DNA of 64,000 bases from Oegoconia quadripuncta (taxonomy: Eukaryota; Arthropoda; Insecta; Lepidoptera; Autostichidae): NCBI GenBank assembly GCA_949316235.1, contig OX438743.1:39587242-39651241 (forward strand). Direction: 5' to 3'. Positions 52,118 to 63,676 of the stretch are shown piece by piece. The notes under the pieces were generated by a model, which saw only the letters and a list, made by a program, of their open reading frames with translations, was not told where the DNA came from and searched no databases. The translations under genes and the position numbers were made by a program. The stretch's first letter is position 1. Each line of letters starts with the position of its first letter.

Positions 52118-52358
52118 AATTTTTTTTTTATGCGCGACGGGTTCGTACTTGACCTCAATCACACCAGATGTTAAGTGAAGATGAGGTCGAAGGTGGAAGC
52201 GTACTGACCCGGAAACCCCAACACATTTGGGGGACTGGCTATCTTATATCTGCCAACTGGAACACAATGCTTGCTGAATGCAACAATAATTGCTGCTTGG
52301 CGGCAGATTTAGATAAGATGGTGGTAGTTAGCCAGGCGATCATTTAAAATGCCTATAC
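52118..52358 (-). mobile_element. SINE-A, left arm of an inverted pair
   Basis: TTTTATGCGCGACGGGTTCG, body, and GCCAGGCGATCATTTAAAAT. It stops before the head. Confidence 0.75.
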
Positions 52359-52592
52359 TAGCGGGGTACATATTTAGTACTCGGTTTGGTTGGTGGTAGG
52401 GCATATTAAATGTCCGCCTGGCTAGCTACCACCATCTTATTTAAATCTGCCGCCATAAACAGCAATGTTAATAGCATCGTTGTGTTCTGGTTTGACGTCC
52501 GTTGGGGTTTTCGGGTCCGTACGCTACCACCTTGGATCGTTACTTAACATCAGGTGTGATTGAGGTCAAGTGCTAACCCATTGTGCATAAAA
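52359..52592 (+). mobile_element. SINE-A, right arm of an inverted pair
   Basis: GCGGGGTACATATTTAGTAC, body, and AGGTGTGATTGAGGTCAAGT to TTGTGCATAAAAATAA. It lacks most of the head. Confidence 0.75.
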
Positions 52593-53227
52593 ATAATGTA
52601 ATATAATTTCTGTAATAATGCTGTTGATTCTATATGTAAATAAATGTCACTGAAATGTTTGTTTAAACAAGTTAATATTGAACTGTAACCTAATTTAATA
52701 AAAGTCGCCAAAATTATAGCACAAAAATATAATGCGTCAACGAATTATCAACGAGAAATTTCTTTTTGAACGGGTCAGTGAACCCGGTACGTCTTTACCC
52801 AGGCCACATTTTTTGTACTTCCTTTTTTATAAACAAGCTTTTTATTCACATATAAGTGATTTATTGACTTAAGATGTAATGTTTTATTTAATTATGTGAG
52901 CTATGCATTAGAACAGATATTCACGAAATGTATGTAGTAAATATAACGATTACACCTCAAGATGTGATGGTCTCCAACCATAGAGAGACGTAGCTTCCTT
53001 CAGTCAGATATAAAGAAATTTATACTTAATACTTTATTTTATATTATATTCTTTTACTGACAACGATTCCACATTTTATTTTTTTTCTATTAGATTTATT
53101 ATACAATTAAAACATATTTATATTTCCAAATTCTTTCGTCTACAACGTCGACTTAGAACAAGCTACTGTATCTTTTCTCATATTTTGATCAAATTATGTT
53201 TGTGGTCAATAGCATTTAAACTTCAGA
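52593..53227. other. Intergenic stretch, no gene seen
   Basis: AT-rich, with no recognisable feature. Confidence 0.35.
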
Positions 53228-53312
53228 ACTTAACATCAGGCGTGATTGAGGTTGACCTCAAATTGGTGCTTGAGCACCAACCCGTTGTGCATAAAATGAA
53301 AAAAAAAAAACT
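53228..53312 (+). mobile_element. SINE-A 3' tip
   Basis: ACTTAACATCAGGCGTGATT and CCAACCCGTTGTGCATAAAA with an A-run. Confidence 0.6.
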
Positions 53313-53429
53313 TAAACAACATCCAACTAGAAATATACAACTTGACCATATTTTTGCATTACGGTTAAATTCCTAAGTAGGAGCAAAATTAGCTCATTTC
53401 ATTAATACTCAAATAATTAAATTTGAAGT

Positions 53430-54262
53430 AATCATTTTTGATATGACTATACTATGGAAGCTCAGCTCTGCAGCGTATGCAGTCAAAAAAATTAAACAAA
53501 TATCGGACGTAAATACTGCTAGATTAGTATATTTTAGTTATTTCCATAGCCTGATGTCTTACGGTATCTTGCTGTGGGGAAATGCCGCGGATATAAATAC
53601 AATCTTTGTTTTACAAAAACGAACCGTTCGCGCAATTTATCAATTGAGACCTGCAGTGTCACTTAGCGACAGAATTAAAGAGTATAATATTCTAACCTTT
53701 TCGTCGCAGTACATTTTTGAAAATCTAATATATGTCAAAAAAAATACAGCATCATTTAGGAAAAATAGTGATAAACATGACGTCAATACAAGAAATAAAG
53801 ATAAACTTGCAGGTCACATAAGTCCCCTCCGCAAAGTCAGTAATGCATTCAAAGGGTTATTGTATACGCTTTTTCAATAAAGTTCCTGTTGATATACAAA
53901 ATCTTCCTTTCAATAAATTTAAAGATACTATAAAACATAAACTTATTAAGAAAGCATATTATAAAATATCAGATTATTTAGATGATAAACATTTATGGAC
54001 ATGAACATCCCGTTCGCGTAACCAGGCTATTTCACAATTAATAGTTAAATATTATAACATAAAATAATAATTAATAATTTTGTAACATAAAAACCATTTT
54101 TTTTTAAAAAGAGCAACCTCTCGAGTTTCTTGCTTGTTCTTCTCAGGGGAATAGTGGCTTTTGAACAAGCAGTAACTTAAAAAATGTGAAATCTGACTAT
54201 TTTAAGTGTACCCTGTGTACCTACAAAATAAAGCATTTTTTTATTTTGATTTTGATTTTAAT
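53430..54262 (+). mobile_element. Jockey/CR1-like LINE, C-terminal part, frameshifted
   Basis: 53443-53880 encodes KIKQISDVNTARLVYFSYFH, SLMSYGILLWGNAADINTIF and VLQKRTVRAIYQLRP, the thumb and C-terminal region of LINE reverse transcriptases. A one-base shift near 53858 breaks the frame, and coding resumes as FNKVPVDIQNLPFNKF to DDKHLWT. A 3' UTR and an AAAATAAAGCATTTTTTTAT / TTTGATT tail follow. It is the best-preserved member of the family whose tails occur at 4560, 7640, 19150, 19470, 27350 and 61548. Confidence 0.85.
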
Positions 54263-54760
54263 CAAATCAGACGTTATTTTGCCGAAAACCATAACGACGC
54301 TACTATACAAATCATTGCTATATTTAAAATTATCATTTCTAAAATATTTTTCGACGTCGCATAATTCGTATATCTATCACTGGTAGGTTATAAGGAATGA
54401 TAGATAGATGGATAAAGCGTTTATTTGCATATTACAGAAACACATACAAAAATATTCGACGCAACAATCATTCTGCTTGATGTTATTCTTACGAAATGTA
54501 CCCATATTTCACAGTAATAAAAATAAAAACAAAAATTAAGTACAACTGTTACAACTTATAATAGAGTTCTATGTGTATCTGTACCACAAATGGGCCATCG
54601 CTCAGTGTGGATCCTCACCTATAGCGGTAAGATGCTAATTGAGATCTTGGTTACAGACAAGCACGTTGTTTTATGATGATAATTATTACTGTTTATTAAT
54701 AAATCCACAATAAAAAACGTTGTTATACAATACTATATAGGTAATCAAAGTTTCACTTAC

Positions 54761-54915
54761 CATCATCATTGTCCAATTCAGGAAGTAGAGCTCGATAAAG
54801 GTACTTCCACACACCACTTAATCACTTTTTATTGTCACCCACTGATGATAATAATTCGCACAGCACTGTCTCGGCGTCGACGACGAATGCGTCACTTCCT
54901 CAGCCTCTCTGACGT
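54761..54915 (-). other. Candidate 5' exon on the minus strand
   Basis: The minus strand shows a strong acceptor (TTCGTTTTTTACAG ending at 54916), a 155-nt exon richer in CpG than its surroundings, and a GTAAGT donor just below 54761. The exon ends GGACAATGATGATG, so an ATG with an A at -3 sits right at its 3' end. This would suit an internal 5'-UTR exon. No downstream coding exon could be found in the window, so this rests on splice-site consensus only. Confidence 0.3.
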
Positions 54916-55279
54916 CTGTAAAAAACGAAAAAAAATATGTAATAGCGCCTTAGTGAAAGTGAATGGTGCCAACTGCCAGTGACGTTTCGGCTCGTTGAGA
55001 TGATTTTGACGGTTTAGCGACAATTGTCGAATGATTGATGGTACAGTCTGACGAGCACCTTAAAAGCTTTTGTTTAGTATTTAATGTGACAAAAACTCCT
55101 CTGGCATAACTACTCTACACCTTTTACTGTTTTCTAAAATAATGCATGCGGCTACTCAAACACTCTAGATATAATCTGCGTAGCCTTGAACAAGAAAACT
55201 GCCTATGAATTACTAACTAGTCCCTACAGGGTACTGCTGTCTGAGCAAATATTTGCTCAAAATTATGCCCCGAGACAAT

Positions 55280-55480
55280 TATTATACAATACAATACAAA
55301 TACTCTTTATTGCGCAAAATAATTTACAATAATTTTTGATGATAACAATAGAATACAATTAAGTGGTCTTATCACTAAAAGCGACAAGACAACCCACAGC
55401 CATGGGACATTTGTGGGTAGAAAAACAGGTAGGGTGCACGATATTACCTACTAAAGAAATAATTATAGATAAGTATGCAT
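55280..55480 (-). mobile_element. LINE 3' end with (AATAC)n tail
   Basis: ACAATACAATACAAATACTC and TTTATTGCGCAAAATAATTT, the same type as 3497. Confidence 0.5.
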
Positions 55481-55904
55481 AAATATAATAAAAATATCAT
55501 ATTAATAGACTTACTTAATAATATAAATATATATGTATTATATACTTAATATATAGTATAAAACACAATCGCTAGAAGTACTTATAGATAGTCAACTAAT
55601 GTTCACGAGGCGGGAGTTAACGAAAAGAAAAAAGTCAGAGACCTAAGTAGTGATTTTGACTTGAAATTTAAAATATTTAAAGTGTTATCTGAATGGTTGC
55701 AAAGAAACCGCATGCGCATCTACTGTGCGAATTTTATTCGTTGATGCACAAACGCATTATCCACCCTGGGTAGCCACTTTTGCACCCGGATGAGATAAAA
55801 AAGATTTTTGCCACGAAAGTGCTGCAATTTCTCGAAGCGGCAATCCTCAGCAGAGAATTGAAGGTTAGTGGCAATCATAATAGATCGGCACCCATCACAG
55901 TCGG

Positions 55905-56140
55905 TTTAACCGTCTCCGTACGACATAATGGTTTACAAAACGGAGGTCGTAGATTCGATTCCCCGCGGAGTACATGTTTAGTATTCGGTTTGGTTGGGGC
56001 ATTTTTAAATATTCGTCTGGCTATTTAAGTACCACCATTTAGCTTCTGGAGTTCAGATAGCAAATCAAATAATTTGGGAGTATGGGTGTGCGCGATTCCA
56101 CATTCGGCCTCAGCACTTGTCAAGTGTTATGCATAAAAAC
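55905..56140 (+). mobile_element. SINE-A, degenerate
   Basis: ACCGTCTCCGTACGACATAA, GATTCGATTCCCCGCGGAGT and ATTCGGTTTGGTTGGGGCAT. Heavily diverged and deleted. Confidence 0.65.
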
Positions 56141-56689
56141 TTTAATGCTAAACACTTATTTTTATATTAGAGGTCAAGTTACCTTGGCATAATTTGCAAA
56201 AACCTCGCTGATGAAAAGTGTCGACTTCCTTTAATTTAAATGACAGAAGGCGAGCTGTAGAGCCTTCAAAAGTTTAAAATATTAAAGTTCACAGTAACTG
56301 AAAGGTCCTTTGGGGTAAGGTCACAATACAGTTCCGCACAAAATAATTAATGGTACTTATACTGGGTTAATATTTGAAATTGGTTGTATCTACAAGTACA
56401 GCCTTAAGGGTAAATTACAGTGACCAATTTTCAAACAAACTAATCGACCAAATGTAAAAAATTAAGCAATAGTTTCGGTAAAATAGGTTTAAATCTATAA
56501 GTATTGATGGGATTATTTCATCACTTTTGTGTTTTCATACAAGAAAATGAAAATGTCGAAGCAATTACAATAAAATAAAATTTGCAACACATCATTGACG
56601 GAACTAGACACTACCATCTTTAATTTTTCTTGATAAAATGCAGAAAATATCACATAATTTTTTACATGTGGTCGAATACAATTTTTATA

Positions 56690-57080
56690 AAATCTGGTTA
56701 CTACGGTTTATCCTTAACTCAAGACGTAAAAGACTGCATTTTTTGGAATATTTCGATCGCCAATTTAACCCCATCTTAATTGGGCGACTGGCTATCTTAT
56801 CTCTGACAACCGGAACACAACAATGATATTAACATTACTGTTTGGCGGCAGATTTAGATAAGATGGTGGTAGCTAGCCAGGCGGTCATTTAATATACCAA
56901 TACCACCAACCTAACCGAGTACTAAATATGTACCCCGCTGGGGATCGAACCCGCGACCTCTGAATCGTAAACCCAATATTGTTTACATTGAGCCACGGAG
57001 GCGGTTTATGGTTCTATGGTTTATCATTAACACAAGACGTAAAATACTGCATTTTTTGGAATATTTCGATCGCCAATTTA
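56690..57080 (-). mobile_element. SINE-A flanked by ~70-bp direct repeats
   Basis: The reverse SINE-A occupies about 56767-57004 (CATCTTAATTGGGCGACTGG to GAGCCACGGAGGCGG). Its 3' third is missing. The flanks 56695-56766 and 57008-57079 are diverged direct copies, both ending TTTCGATCGCCAATTTA. Confidence 0.75.
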
Positions 57081-58289
57081 CACGCAGCATGCTTAATTAT
57101 TTCAAATTTCACTCCCTGTATAAGTCAAACAAAAATATCTGATACTATTTTTGAAGATGGTTCGGACCATCAAATTAAACATTGTTTTAAGGTTCCGCTC
57201 ATTTTGGAAAAACGGATAACCACATACATTACATCATACATTTACATACTGTCACCACAAATACCTATGTGTGAACTAACACACACAACAAACGTAATAA
57301 AAACTTCTCCTAAAGCTAAAGGCAAGTTTCGACAACTACAATAAACTTTAAAAGGCAACCATGAAATATTTTATTCCATCCCAGATTATCACGATGACCT
57401 CAAAGGCTACTTTCCAAGTACATGTCTTGTTGCAAAAAACTTGCATAATATTAATTAAGAGCTATATTTATAACGTATGATATATCAGTGCCAACAGAGT
57501 TGTTTGTGTTATTACCAGTCGATAGTAGTTTTGGAAAGTATTAGTTAGCTAGTCTAGATTGAAACCTATCATCAAATACTAGTAACAAAATTTTGACGGA
57601 AATATTAATTATCTAGGTGGGACCTGTTTGTGTCAGGAGACGGGTACATTCGCCGAGAAACGTCTCCCATTGCGTTAATGTATATGTACATGTGACTGTG
57701 AATGTAGAATTAACATTAGACAATGAATATTTGTCCACCAACGCAAATAGATGTGGGTAGATATTGTAGACAACTGTTTCTATTGATGTGTGTATGTAGA
57801 TATTGAAATAACTATAAGTAAATTCTTAAGATCTATTGATTTTGTAACAACTGGACTCGACTTTTGTTAGAGGGATTGGGGTATTTTTTTTATAGAAAAT
57901 AAAATCTGACAAGGCGTCCGCTACAGGATGAGCCAAAAAGATGTAATTACAAAACGATCTGGCGGACCAATGGGAAGTGGTCACTCTCCGTCCATAAACT
58001 ATTGCAGCACCAAAACCTCTTGAACCCTATATGTCATTGAGAAAAAACGTTAATTCCACAACTAACTAAAAACGTAATATAATGGCTGACCCAGTATCTC
58101 TGGATTTGCATATACTTACATTAGAGAGGTCCCGCGAAGTAAAGGCTATTGCATATCGTTTTCCCAATAGATAGGTGTCTATTCTCGCGCGCCCCTAGCA
58201 GTTTTTTACTTGCACGATTCGGACTTCTGTGGAGCCTTTTCAGTAATTTGACATAATATTAAAACTAATGATTTGATTGACTGACTGAT
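57081..58289. other. Intergenic stretch, no gene seen
   Basis: ORF-like openings occur but none has a recognisable domain. No intact known repeat. Confidence 0.35.
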
Positions 58290-58556
58290 TGGTCTGCTTC
58301 CGTGGCTCAATGTAAGCAAGAATCGGAGGTCGCAGCTTCGATCCCAAGCGGAGTACATGTTTAGTTCTCGGTTTGGTTGGTGATAGGGCATTACAAATGT
58401 CCGCCTGGCTAGGTTATGTTCCGGTTGTCTGAGATAAAATACCCAGTCTCCCAAATAAAATGGGGTTTCCGCGTCAATACGCTTCCACCTTCAGCATCAT
58501 CTTCACTTAACATTAGGGATGATTGAGGTCAAGTGCTAACCCGTTGTACATAAGCG
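58290..58556 (+). mobile_element. SINE-A, internally deleted
   Basis: CTTCCGTGGCTCAATGTAAG, GGTCGCAGCTTCGATCCCAA, GTCCGCCTGGCTAGG and AGGGATGATTGAGGTCAAGT. Confidence 0.75.
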
Positions 58557-58644
58557 AAAGTGTCAAGAGCGAACCAACCGGCAAGTCATTATCACAAGAA
58601 CAATTGCCATCAGGTCGGGGCAAAGAATTAGATATAAAGTCCCA

Positions 58645-58707
58645 ATATACATAAGACCACGTGTTCAAATAGGGACTATCTATTCGAACACGTGGTCTTA
58701 TGTATAT
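58645..58707. repeat. Hairpin with a perfect 22-bp stem
   Basis: 58645-58666 and 58686-58707 are exact complements. A further AATAG/CTATT pairing inside leaves a 7-nt loop. The stem includes CACGTG. Confidence 0.85.
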
Positions 58708-58724
58708 CCAAAATATTTTAAACT

Positions 58725-58960
58725 AGCTGTTAGCCGCGACTTTCGTGCAATTCGTTCCACTACCAAATGCGTAACTCTATGACTCAAAAGCAATCCCACT
58801 AACCTTTCCTACAGGATCCCGTCAGTTTTTCGGGATAAAAATTGCCTATATCCAGAACCTAATCTGCCTATAAACCAAAGTTCAACCAAAGCTATCCAAC
58901 CGTTTAAGCGTGAAGCTTGACACAGAAGAGAACACAAACTTTCGTATTTATAATCTTAGT
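58725..58960 (-). mobile_element. Helitron-like fragment
   Basis: ACTAGCTGTTAGCCGCGACT, TTTTTCGGGATAAAAATTGC and ACACAAACTTTCGTATTTAT. Confidence 0.5.
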
Positions 58961-59536
58961 TGGGATCATTTTGTTCATAAAAATAATAGAAAAAAAAAGA
59001 TCGAACCGCCTACAATTTGAGAGGTGTACCGGTACTTTTCACCGAAATATTCTTTTTTTTTTGTAAACAAAATTCTTAATTGGAATACTTTGGAGCGGGA
59101 AAATATATTACGACGATAGTCTCTACTTAAAGATGCTGGTCTTTTACTATGTGAAGGTCTGAAACCAGCGATTAATCTACTTATTTATCGAACTGCGAAT
59201 ACCAGGCGCGAAGTTTTACTATGTTGATGGGTATGTCGATAATGCAATGGGTAACACTTGCCCTTTGGCATTTCGATTGATTCTACGACCTTACAACACT
59301 GAAACACTCAAACAGACAGCAATAAGCGCAGTTTCGAAAAGAGATGGTAAGTAACGTGGCCGCTCTCAAGAATCATCTATTTCTCGACACGTTCCACCGT
59401 CGATTACACAGTAGATACAAATTTCGGTGTGAATTTATGTAATTTGAGCCTTGAACCACGTACAGTGTTATTACATTAAGTATATTTTACTAAACAGAAA
59501 TCGCAAATGGTTCAAAAAATAAGTTTTTATGGCTTT
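58961..59536. other. Intergenic stretch, no gene seen
   Basis: No recognisable feature. Confidence 0.35.
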
Positions 59537-59539
59537 CCG

Positions 59540-59931
59540 CCTCCATCCGCCTCCGTGGCTCAATGTAAACAACATTGGGTTTACGATTCAGAGGTCGCGG
59601 GTTCGATCCCCAGCGGGGTACATGTTTAAGTACTCGGTTTTGTTAGTGGTATGGTATTTTAAATGTCCGCCTGGCTAGCTACCACCATCTTATCTAAATC
59701 TGCCGCCAAGCAGCAATATTAATAGCATTGTTGTGTTCCGATTGTCAGAGATAATCTAAATCTGCCGCCAAACAGCAATGTTAAGCATTGTTGCGTTCCG
59801 GTTGGCCAGTCCCCCAAATAAGATGGCGTTTCCGGGTCAGTACGCTACCACCTTCGGCCTCATCTTCTCTTAACATCAGGTGTGATTGAGGTCAAGTACC
59901 AACCCGTTAAGCATAAAAAAAACTATTGCCT
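59540..59931 (+). mobile_element. SINE-A with partial internal duplication
   Basis: ATCCGCCTCCGTGGCTCAAT, GCGGGTTCGATCCCCAGCGG and the body. TCTAAATCTGCCGCCAA and the following ~50 bp occur twice (59693 and 59754). Confidence 0.85.
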
Positions 59932-60246
59932 TTCCAATCTATGCTACCTCACTAGGGCTCAGTCTGTTGAGGTTGTTATATAGAGAAATAATGAAATGTC
60001 TAAATACTTAATTCACTGAGTTTATTTTTCGGTCACAGGCAATACAGGCATAACAAGTAATCTCCGCGTGAGAGAAGGAACTACTAGGGGGCACGGCAGT
60101 CGTTACCTAAAATTGCTGATCCCATAAAATATGACTGTTCCTACAAAGGATTAAAAAAAAAATCAGATTAAAAAATTTTACTAAAAAATCTACTTTTTAC
60201 ATGGTAAAATCGGTTTTTACATTAAAAAACTTTCGATACATAGAAT

Positions 60247-60385
60247 TTTTTTTTTGTTTATGCACAACGGTTTGGTACTTGACCTCAATCACACCTGATG
60301 TTAAGTGAAGATGAGGTCGAAGGTCGAAGCGTACTGACCCGGAAACCCCAACACATTTGGGGGACTGGCTATCATATCTGTGATC
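60247..60385 (-). mobile_element. SINE-A 3' part
   Basis: T-run, TGCACAACGGTTTGGTACTT, GACCCGGAAACCCCAACACA and GGGGGACTGGCTATCAT. The head half is absent. Confidence 0.75.
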
Positions 60386-60960
60386 TGTGTTTAATGTAAG
60401 GTACATGCTTACACTATACATGGTTCAAGACTTAAAATTTCTTAAATTTACACCCTCTATATATTTTCTGTGTATGTAGAGTCAGCGAAATAAGGTTAAC
60501 GTGTAAAATGCATTAGTGTTACAATTCTTGATTTGTTACCTTATCTGTATATCAATAAAAATCTAAATATGAGTGTGCCTGTGGAAAGAAAAGCTTTATC
60601 TATCTATCTAAAATATGTCAATATCAAATAATCAAAAAAAAAAAAAAAATTTCAATAATTAAATTTGGTTTAAAATAAGTTTAGTTTTAAGATAGTTACG
60701 CAACTATATATAAAGCCATTTCTTTAAACTGCTGTAGGTTCTTAGTTTATTTTGGGATCCATTCGCGAGAGCCTACTCCATATCTTACTATTCTGGCCTG
60801 TTTTGGATAGCGTTACAAAGTTTCCTTCAAATTCACCCTGTATAATGCTTAGAATATACTCTTTAACGAGCTGAGTAAGTTCTGTGGAAGACTAGGAACC
60901 TTAATATAAGCTATGGGGAATAGATAATTACCTAGAGAAATGATGTATGTGTGTATGCGT
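60386..60960. other. Intergenic stretch, no gene seen
   Basis: Contains an A-run near 60632 and a LINE-like TTCACCCTGTATAATG scrap at 60830. No gene. Confidence 0.35.
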
Positions 60961-60968
60961 GCGTGTGT

Positions 60969-61013
60969 GGTGGGTAGGGAAGTGGGATAGGGGAGGGGGG
61001 GGCGGGGGGGGGA
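60969..61013 (+). repeat. G-rich tract
   Basis: Consecutive G-runs (GGTGGGTAGGGAAGTGGGAT followed by runs of 4, 8 and 9 G) could form a G-quadruplex. Confidence 0.7.
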
Positions 61014-61124
61014 CGGACGACGACATTGCAGCAACGCCGTTCGGTTTTATTTAATTGTGTATGTATGTAAAAATATGCTACTACTCTTGACGCACTGGCC
61101 ACTTATAATTTATTTAATTTTTTT

Positions 61125-61425
61125 ACAAGCGTTGGTTGCTTGGGATTTGGGAGGTCAGGGTTCGATTCCCAGGCAGGCCTCTCACCAACGAGTTTTTAAA
61201 TTTAATTTAATTACTTATGCGCATTTATCCAACTGCTCTTAAACGATGAAGAATAACATCGTGAGGAAAACAGCATGTCTGACAATTAAAAATTCTAAGG
61301 CATGTGAAGTCCCCAGCCCGCATTGAGCCAGCGTGGTGGACTATGACCCATACTCCCTCATTATACGAGGGAAGGCCTATATCCCTGCAGTGGAATGACT
61401 ACGGGCTGAGATGATGATTATTTTT
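61125..61425 (+). mobile_element. SINE-D, full length
   Basis: tRNA-like head region GGTCAGGGTTCGATTCCCAG, body ATAACATCGTGAGGAAAACA, and 3' part CATACTCCCTCATTATACGA and TATATCCCTGCAGTGG. Confidence 0.8.
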
Positions 61426-61547
61426 TAATTTTTTGTATGCTTTTCTTGTTTTATCCTTGGATATAGGTACGTACACCGCCTTCTAGCTCCATGCAAACGG
61501 TTGGCACACTATACATAATATTTTTTTTATTATAAATATATATCAAA

Positions 61548-61820
61548 ATCAAAATCAAAAAATGCTTTATTTTGTAGGTACACAGGGTACACTTAAAATA
61601 GTCAGATTTTACATTTTTTAAGCCACTGCTTGTTCAAAAGCCACTTTTCGCCTGAGAAGAACAAGCAAGAAACTCGAGAGGTTCCTCTTTTTTAAAAAAA
61701 GGTTTTCATGTTACAAAATTATTAATTATTATTTTATATTGTAATATTTCATTATAAATGGTTACGCTAACGGGCTGTTCATGTCCATGAATGTTTATCA
61801 TCTAAATCTATACTTACATA
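61548..61820 (-). mobile_element. Jockey/CR1-like LINE 3' end
   Basis: AAATCAAAATCAAAAAATGC (reverse tail), GGTACACAGGGTACACTTAA and CACTGCTTGTTCAAAAGCCA: the reverse of the 3' UTR at 54010-54250. Confidence 0.75.
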
Positions 61821-61844
61821 TTATCATAAATGAAATATCATTAA

Positions 61845-61972
61845 CTAGGTTACATACAAACTATGCCCTTAGTTCATACTAGACCAAACAGGTCATCAAA
61901 CGAGTGTGGTCAGGTATCGAACCCGCAAACTCCGTTTTTAAAAGCGATATTGTACACGGAGGCGTTAAAAAA
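61845..61972 (-). mobile_element. SINE head scraps
   Basis: A SINE-B head scrap (ACCAAACAGGTCATC) is followed by a SINE-A head scrap (TATCGAACCCGCAAACTCCG and ACACGGAGGCG). Confidence 0.4.
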
Positions 61973-62387
61973 ATTGGTAAGTAATTACTTGTCCAAATAT
62001 TATGTCCAACTCAGGTAAATCTAGAGGGAAGTCAACAAGTATTGTGAAACACCGCTTCTAACGAGAATTCGTTCTCAGTGGGTAAATCACTGACCATATA
62101 ATCACGACACACTGACACCACTCTCTGTTACGTAGGTTGAGATATGCTATGACAGACAAATACGACTTACGGGTCGGTTTGAATGGAGCAATATGTGTGG
62201 TCGTCATACGGAAATTCGTGGAGATAGATGAAACGTTTAGTTTTTACCCGACTGCGCAAGAAAGGAGGGATGTTTTCGAGTGTATGTACCTTTATACGTA
62301 TAAGCTCCTGCAAAAGATCTGAAAGTTACTAGAAAACATTTACAAAATATCGTGTTTAAAGAATTAAGAATTAAAAGAATCGTGTTT

Positions 62388-62672
62388 AACCGCCTCCGTG
62401 GCTCAATGTAAACAACATTGGGTTTACGATTCGGAGGTCGCGAGTTCGATCCCCAGCGGGGTACATGTTTAAGTACTCGGTTTGGTTGGTAATCTAAATC
62501 TGCCGCCAAGCAGCAATGTTAATAGCATTGTTGTGTTCCGGTTGTCAGAGATAAGATAGCCAGTACCTACTCCAAAGGTTTCCGGGTCAGTACGCTTCCA
62601 CCTTCGGCCTCATCTTCACTTAACATCAGGAGTGATTGAGGTCAAGTACGAACCGGTCGTGGATAAAAAAAA
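62388..62672 (+). mobile_element. SINE-A with internal deletion
   Basis: ACCGCCTCCGTGGCTCAATG, GCGAGTTCGATCCCCAGCGG and GTACTCGGTTTGGTTGGT, then a jump to AATCTAAATCTGCCGCC and the normal 3' half. Confidence 0.85.
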
Positions 62673-63074
62673 ATATTTTTATTTGTTACTATGGAAAACT
62701 TAAAATCACCTGTTACTCACTCATAAACCCATTCTTAATACCTACTCATCCACAGTAACTATAAAAATAATCAAATTTTATTTCCTTACCATCACGTGCG
62801 AATGCGATATAACACGCTAAATGTTATACATATACTAATATCTATGCTACGCTGCAACACGTGACAGTATAATATTTCTGTTTTAGTCATTTTTATTTTA
62901 TTTTATTTTATTTATTTACATAGAATCAACAGCATTATTACAAATTCTTATACAGAAAACTAATACCAAACTTATGCCAATTAAAGATTATTATTATGTT
63001 ACTGACAATGGTTACCTACCCTTTTGTAAGAATTTTGATTTTGAAAACGTTAAAAACAAATTTTATCCTGAGTG
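62673..63074. other. Intergenic stretch, no gene seen
   Basis: AT-rich, with a TTTTATTTTATTTTATT run near 62893. Confidence 0.35.
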
Positions 63075-63204
63075 TGACCATTTTGCGAATGGGACAAAAT
63101 GCGAACGGGACCAAATGCGAATAGGTCGGAATGCGAATAGGACCGAATGCGAAAGTGACCATTTTTGAATTCATGACAAAACGCGAATGGGCCGGTATGC
63201 GTCA
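63075..63204 (+). repeat. 16-bp tandem array, about eight units
   Basis: Units such as GACCAAATGCGAATAG, GTCGGAATGCGAATAG and GACCGAATGCGAAAGT lie in 16-bp register. The conserved core is ATGCGAA. Confidence 0.8.
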
Positions 63205-63676
63205 AACCCCTTAAAACTTTATGGGTAATGTTTTAATTCAATTATAATATAATTACAATAAAATTGGTACATAAAAGATACAACAAAAGTAGTCATAATT
63301 TACTACTTTTTGTATCGTGTTGTGGCGTCCATAATAAATTGTCCTTATTCTAAAAGAAGGAAATTCCTAGTTCCGTTCATTGCGAAAAGCAAAATCCTTA
63401 TGTAAAAATTATCAGATCGTTGATATTTGTGACACAACCGTTGAATACTTACAACGAACAGGTTTTGAGTTCAGCCGAACATGACCCAGGTGTTTGCGTA
63501 TTATTGTCTGACGTCTCTTGTGATATGGAAAAATTGAATTCTGAATTTTTGATCATTTTATTTAAACACTAAAACCTACTTTATTACATTCGAAAGCTTA
63601 TGCGACAATAGCGTGGGTATGATCTATATGATCACAGAGTACAAATAGTGATCAGTAAGTCAACTGAGAATAATCT

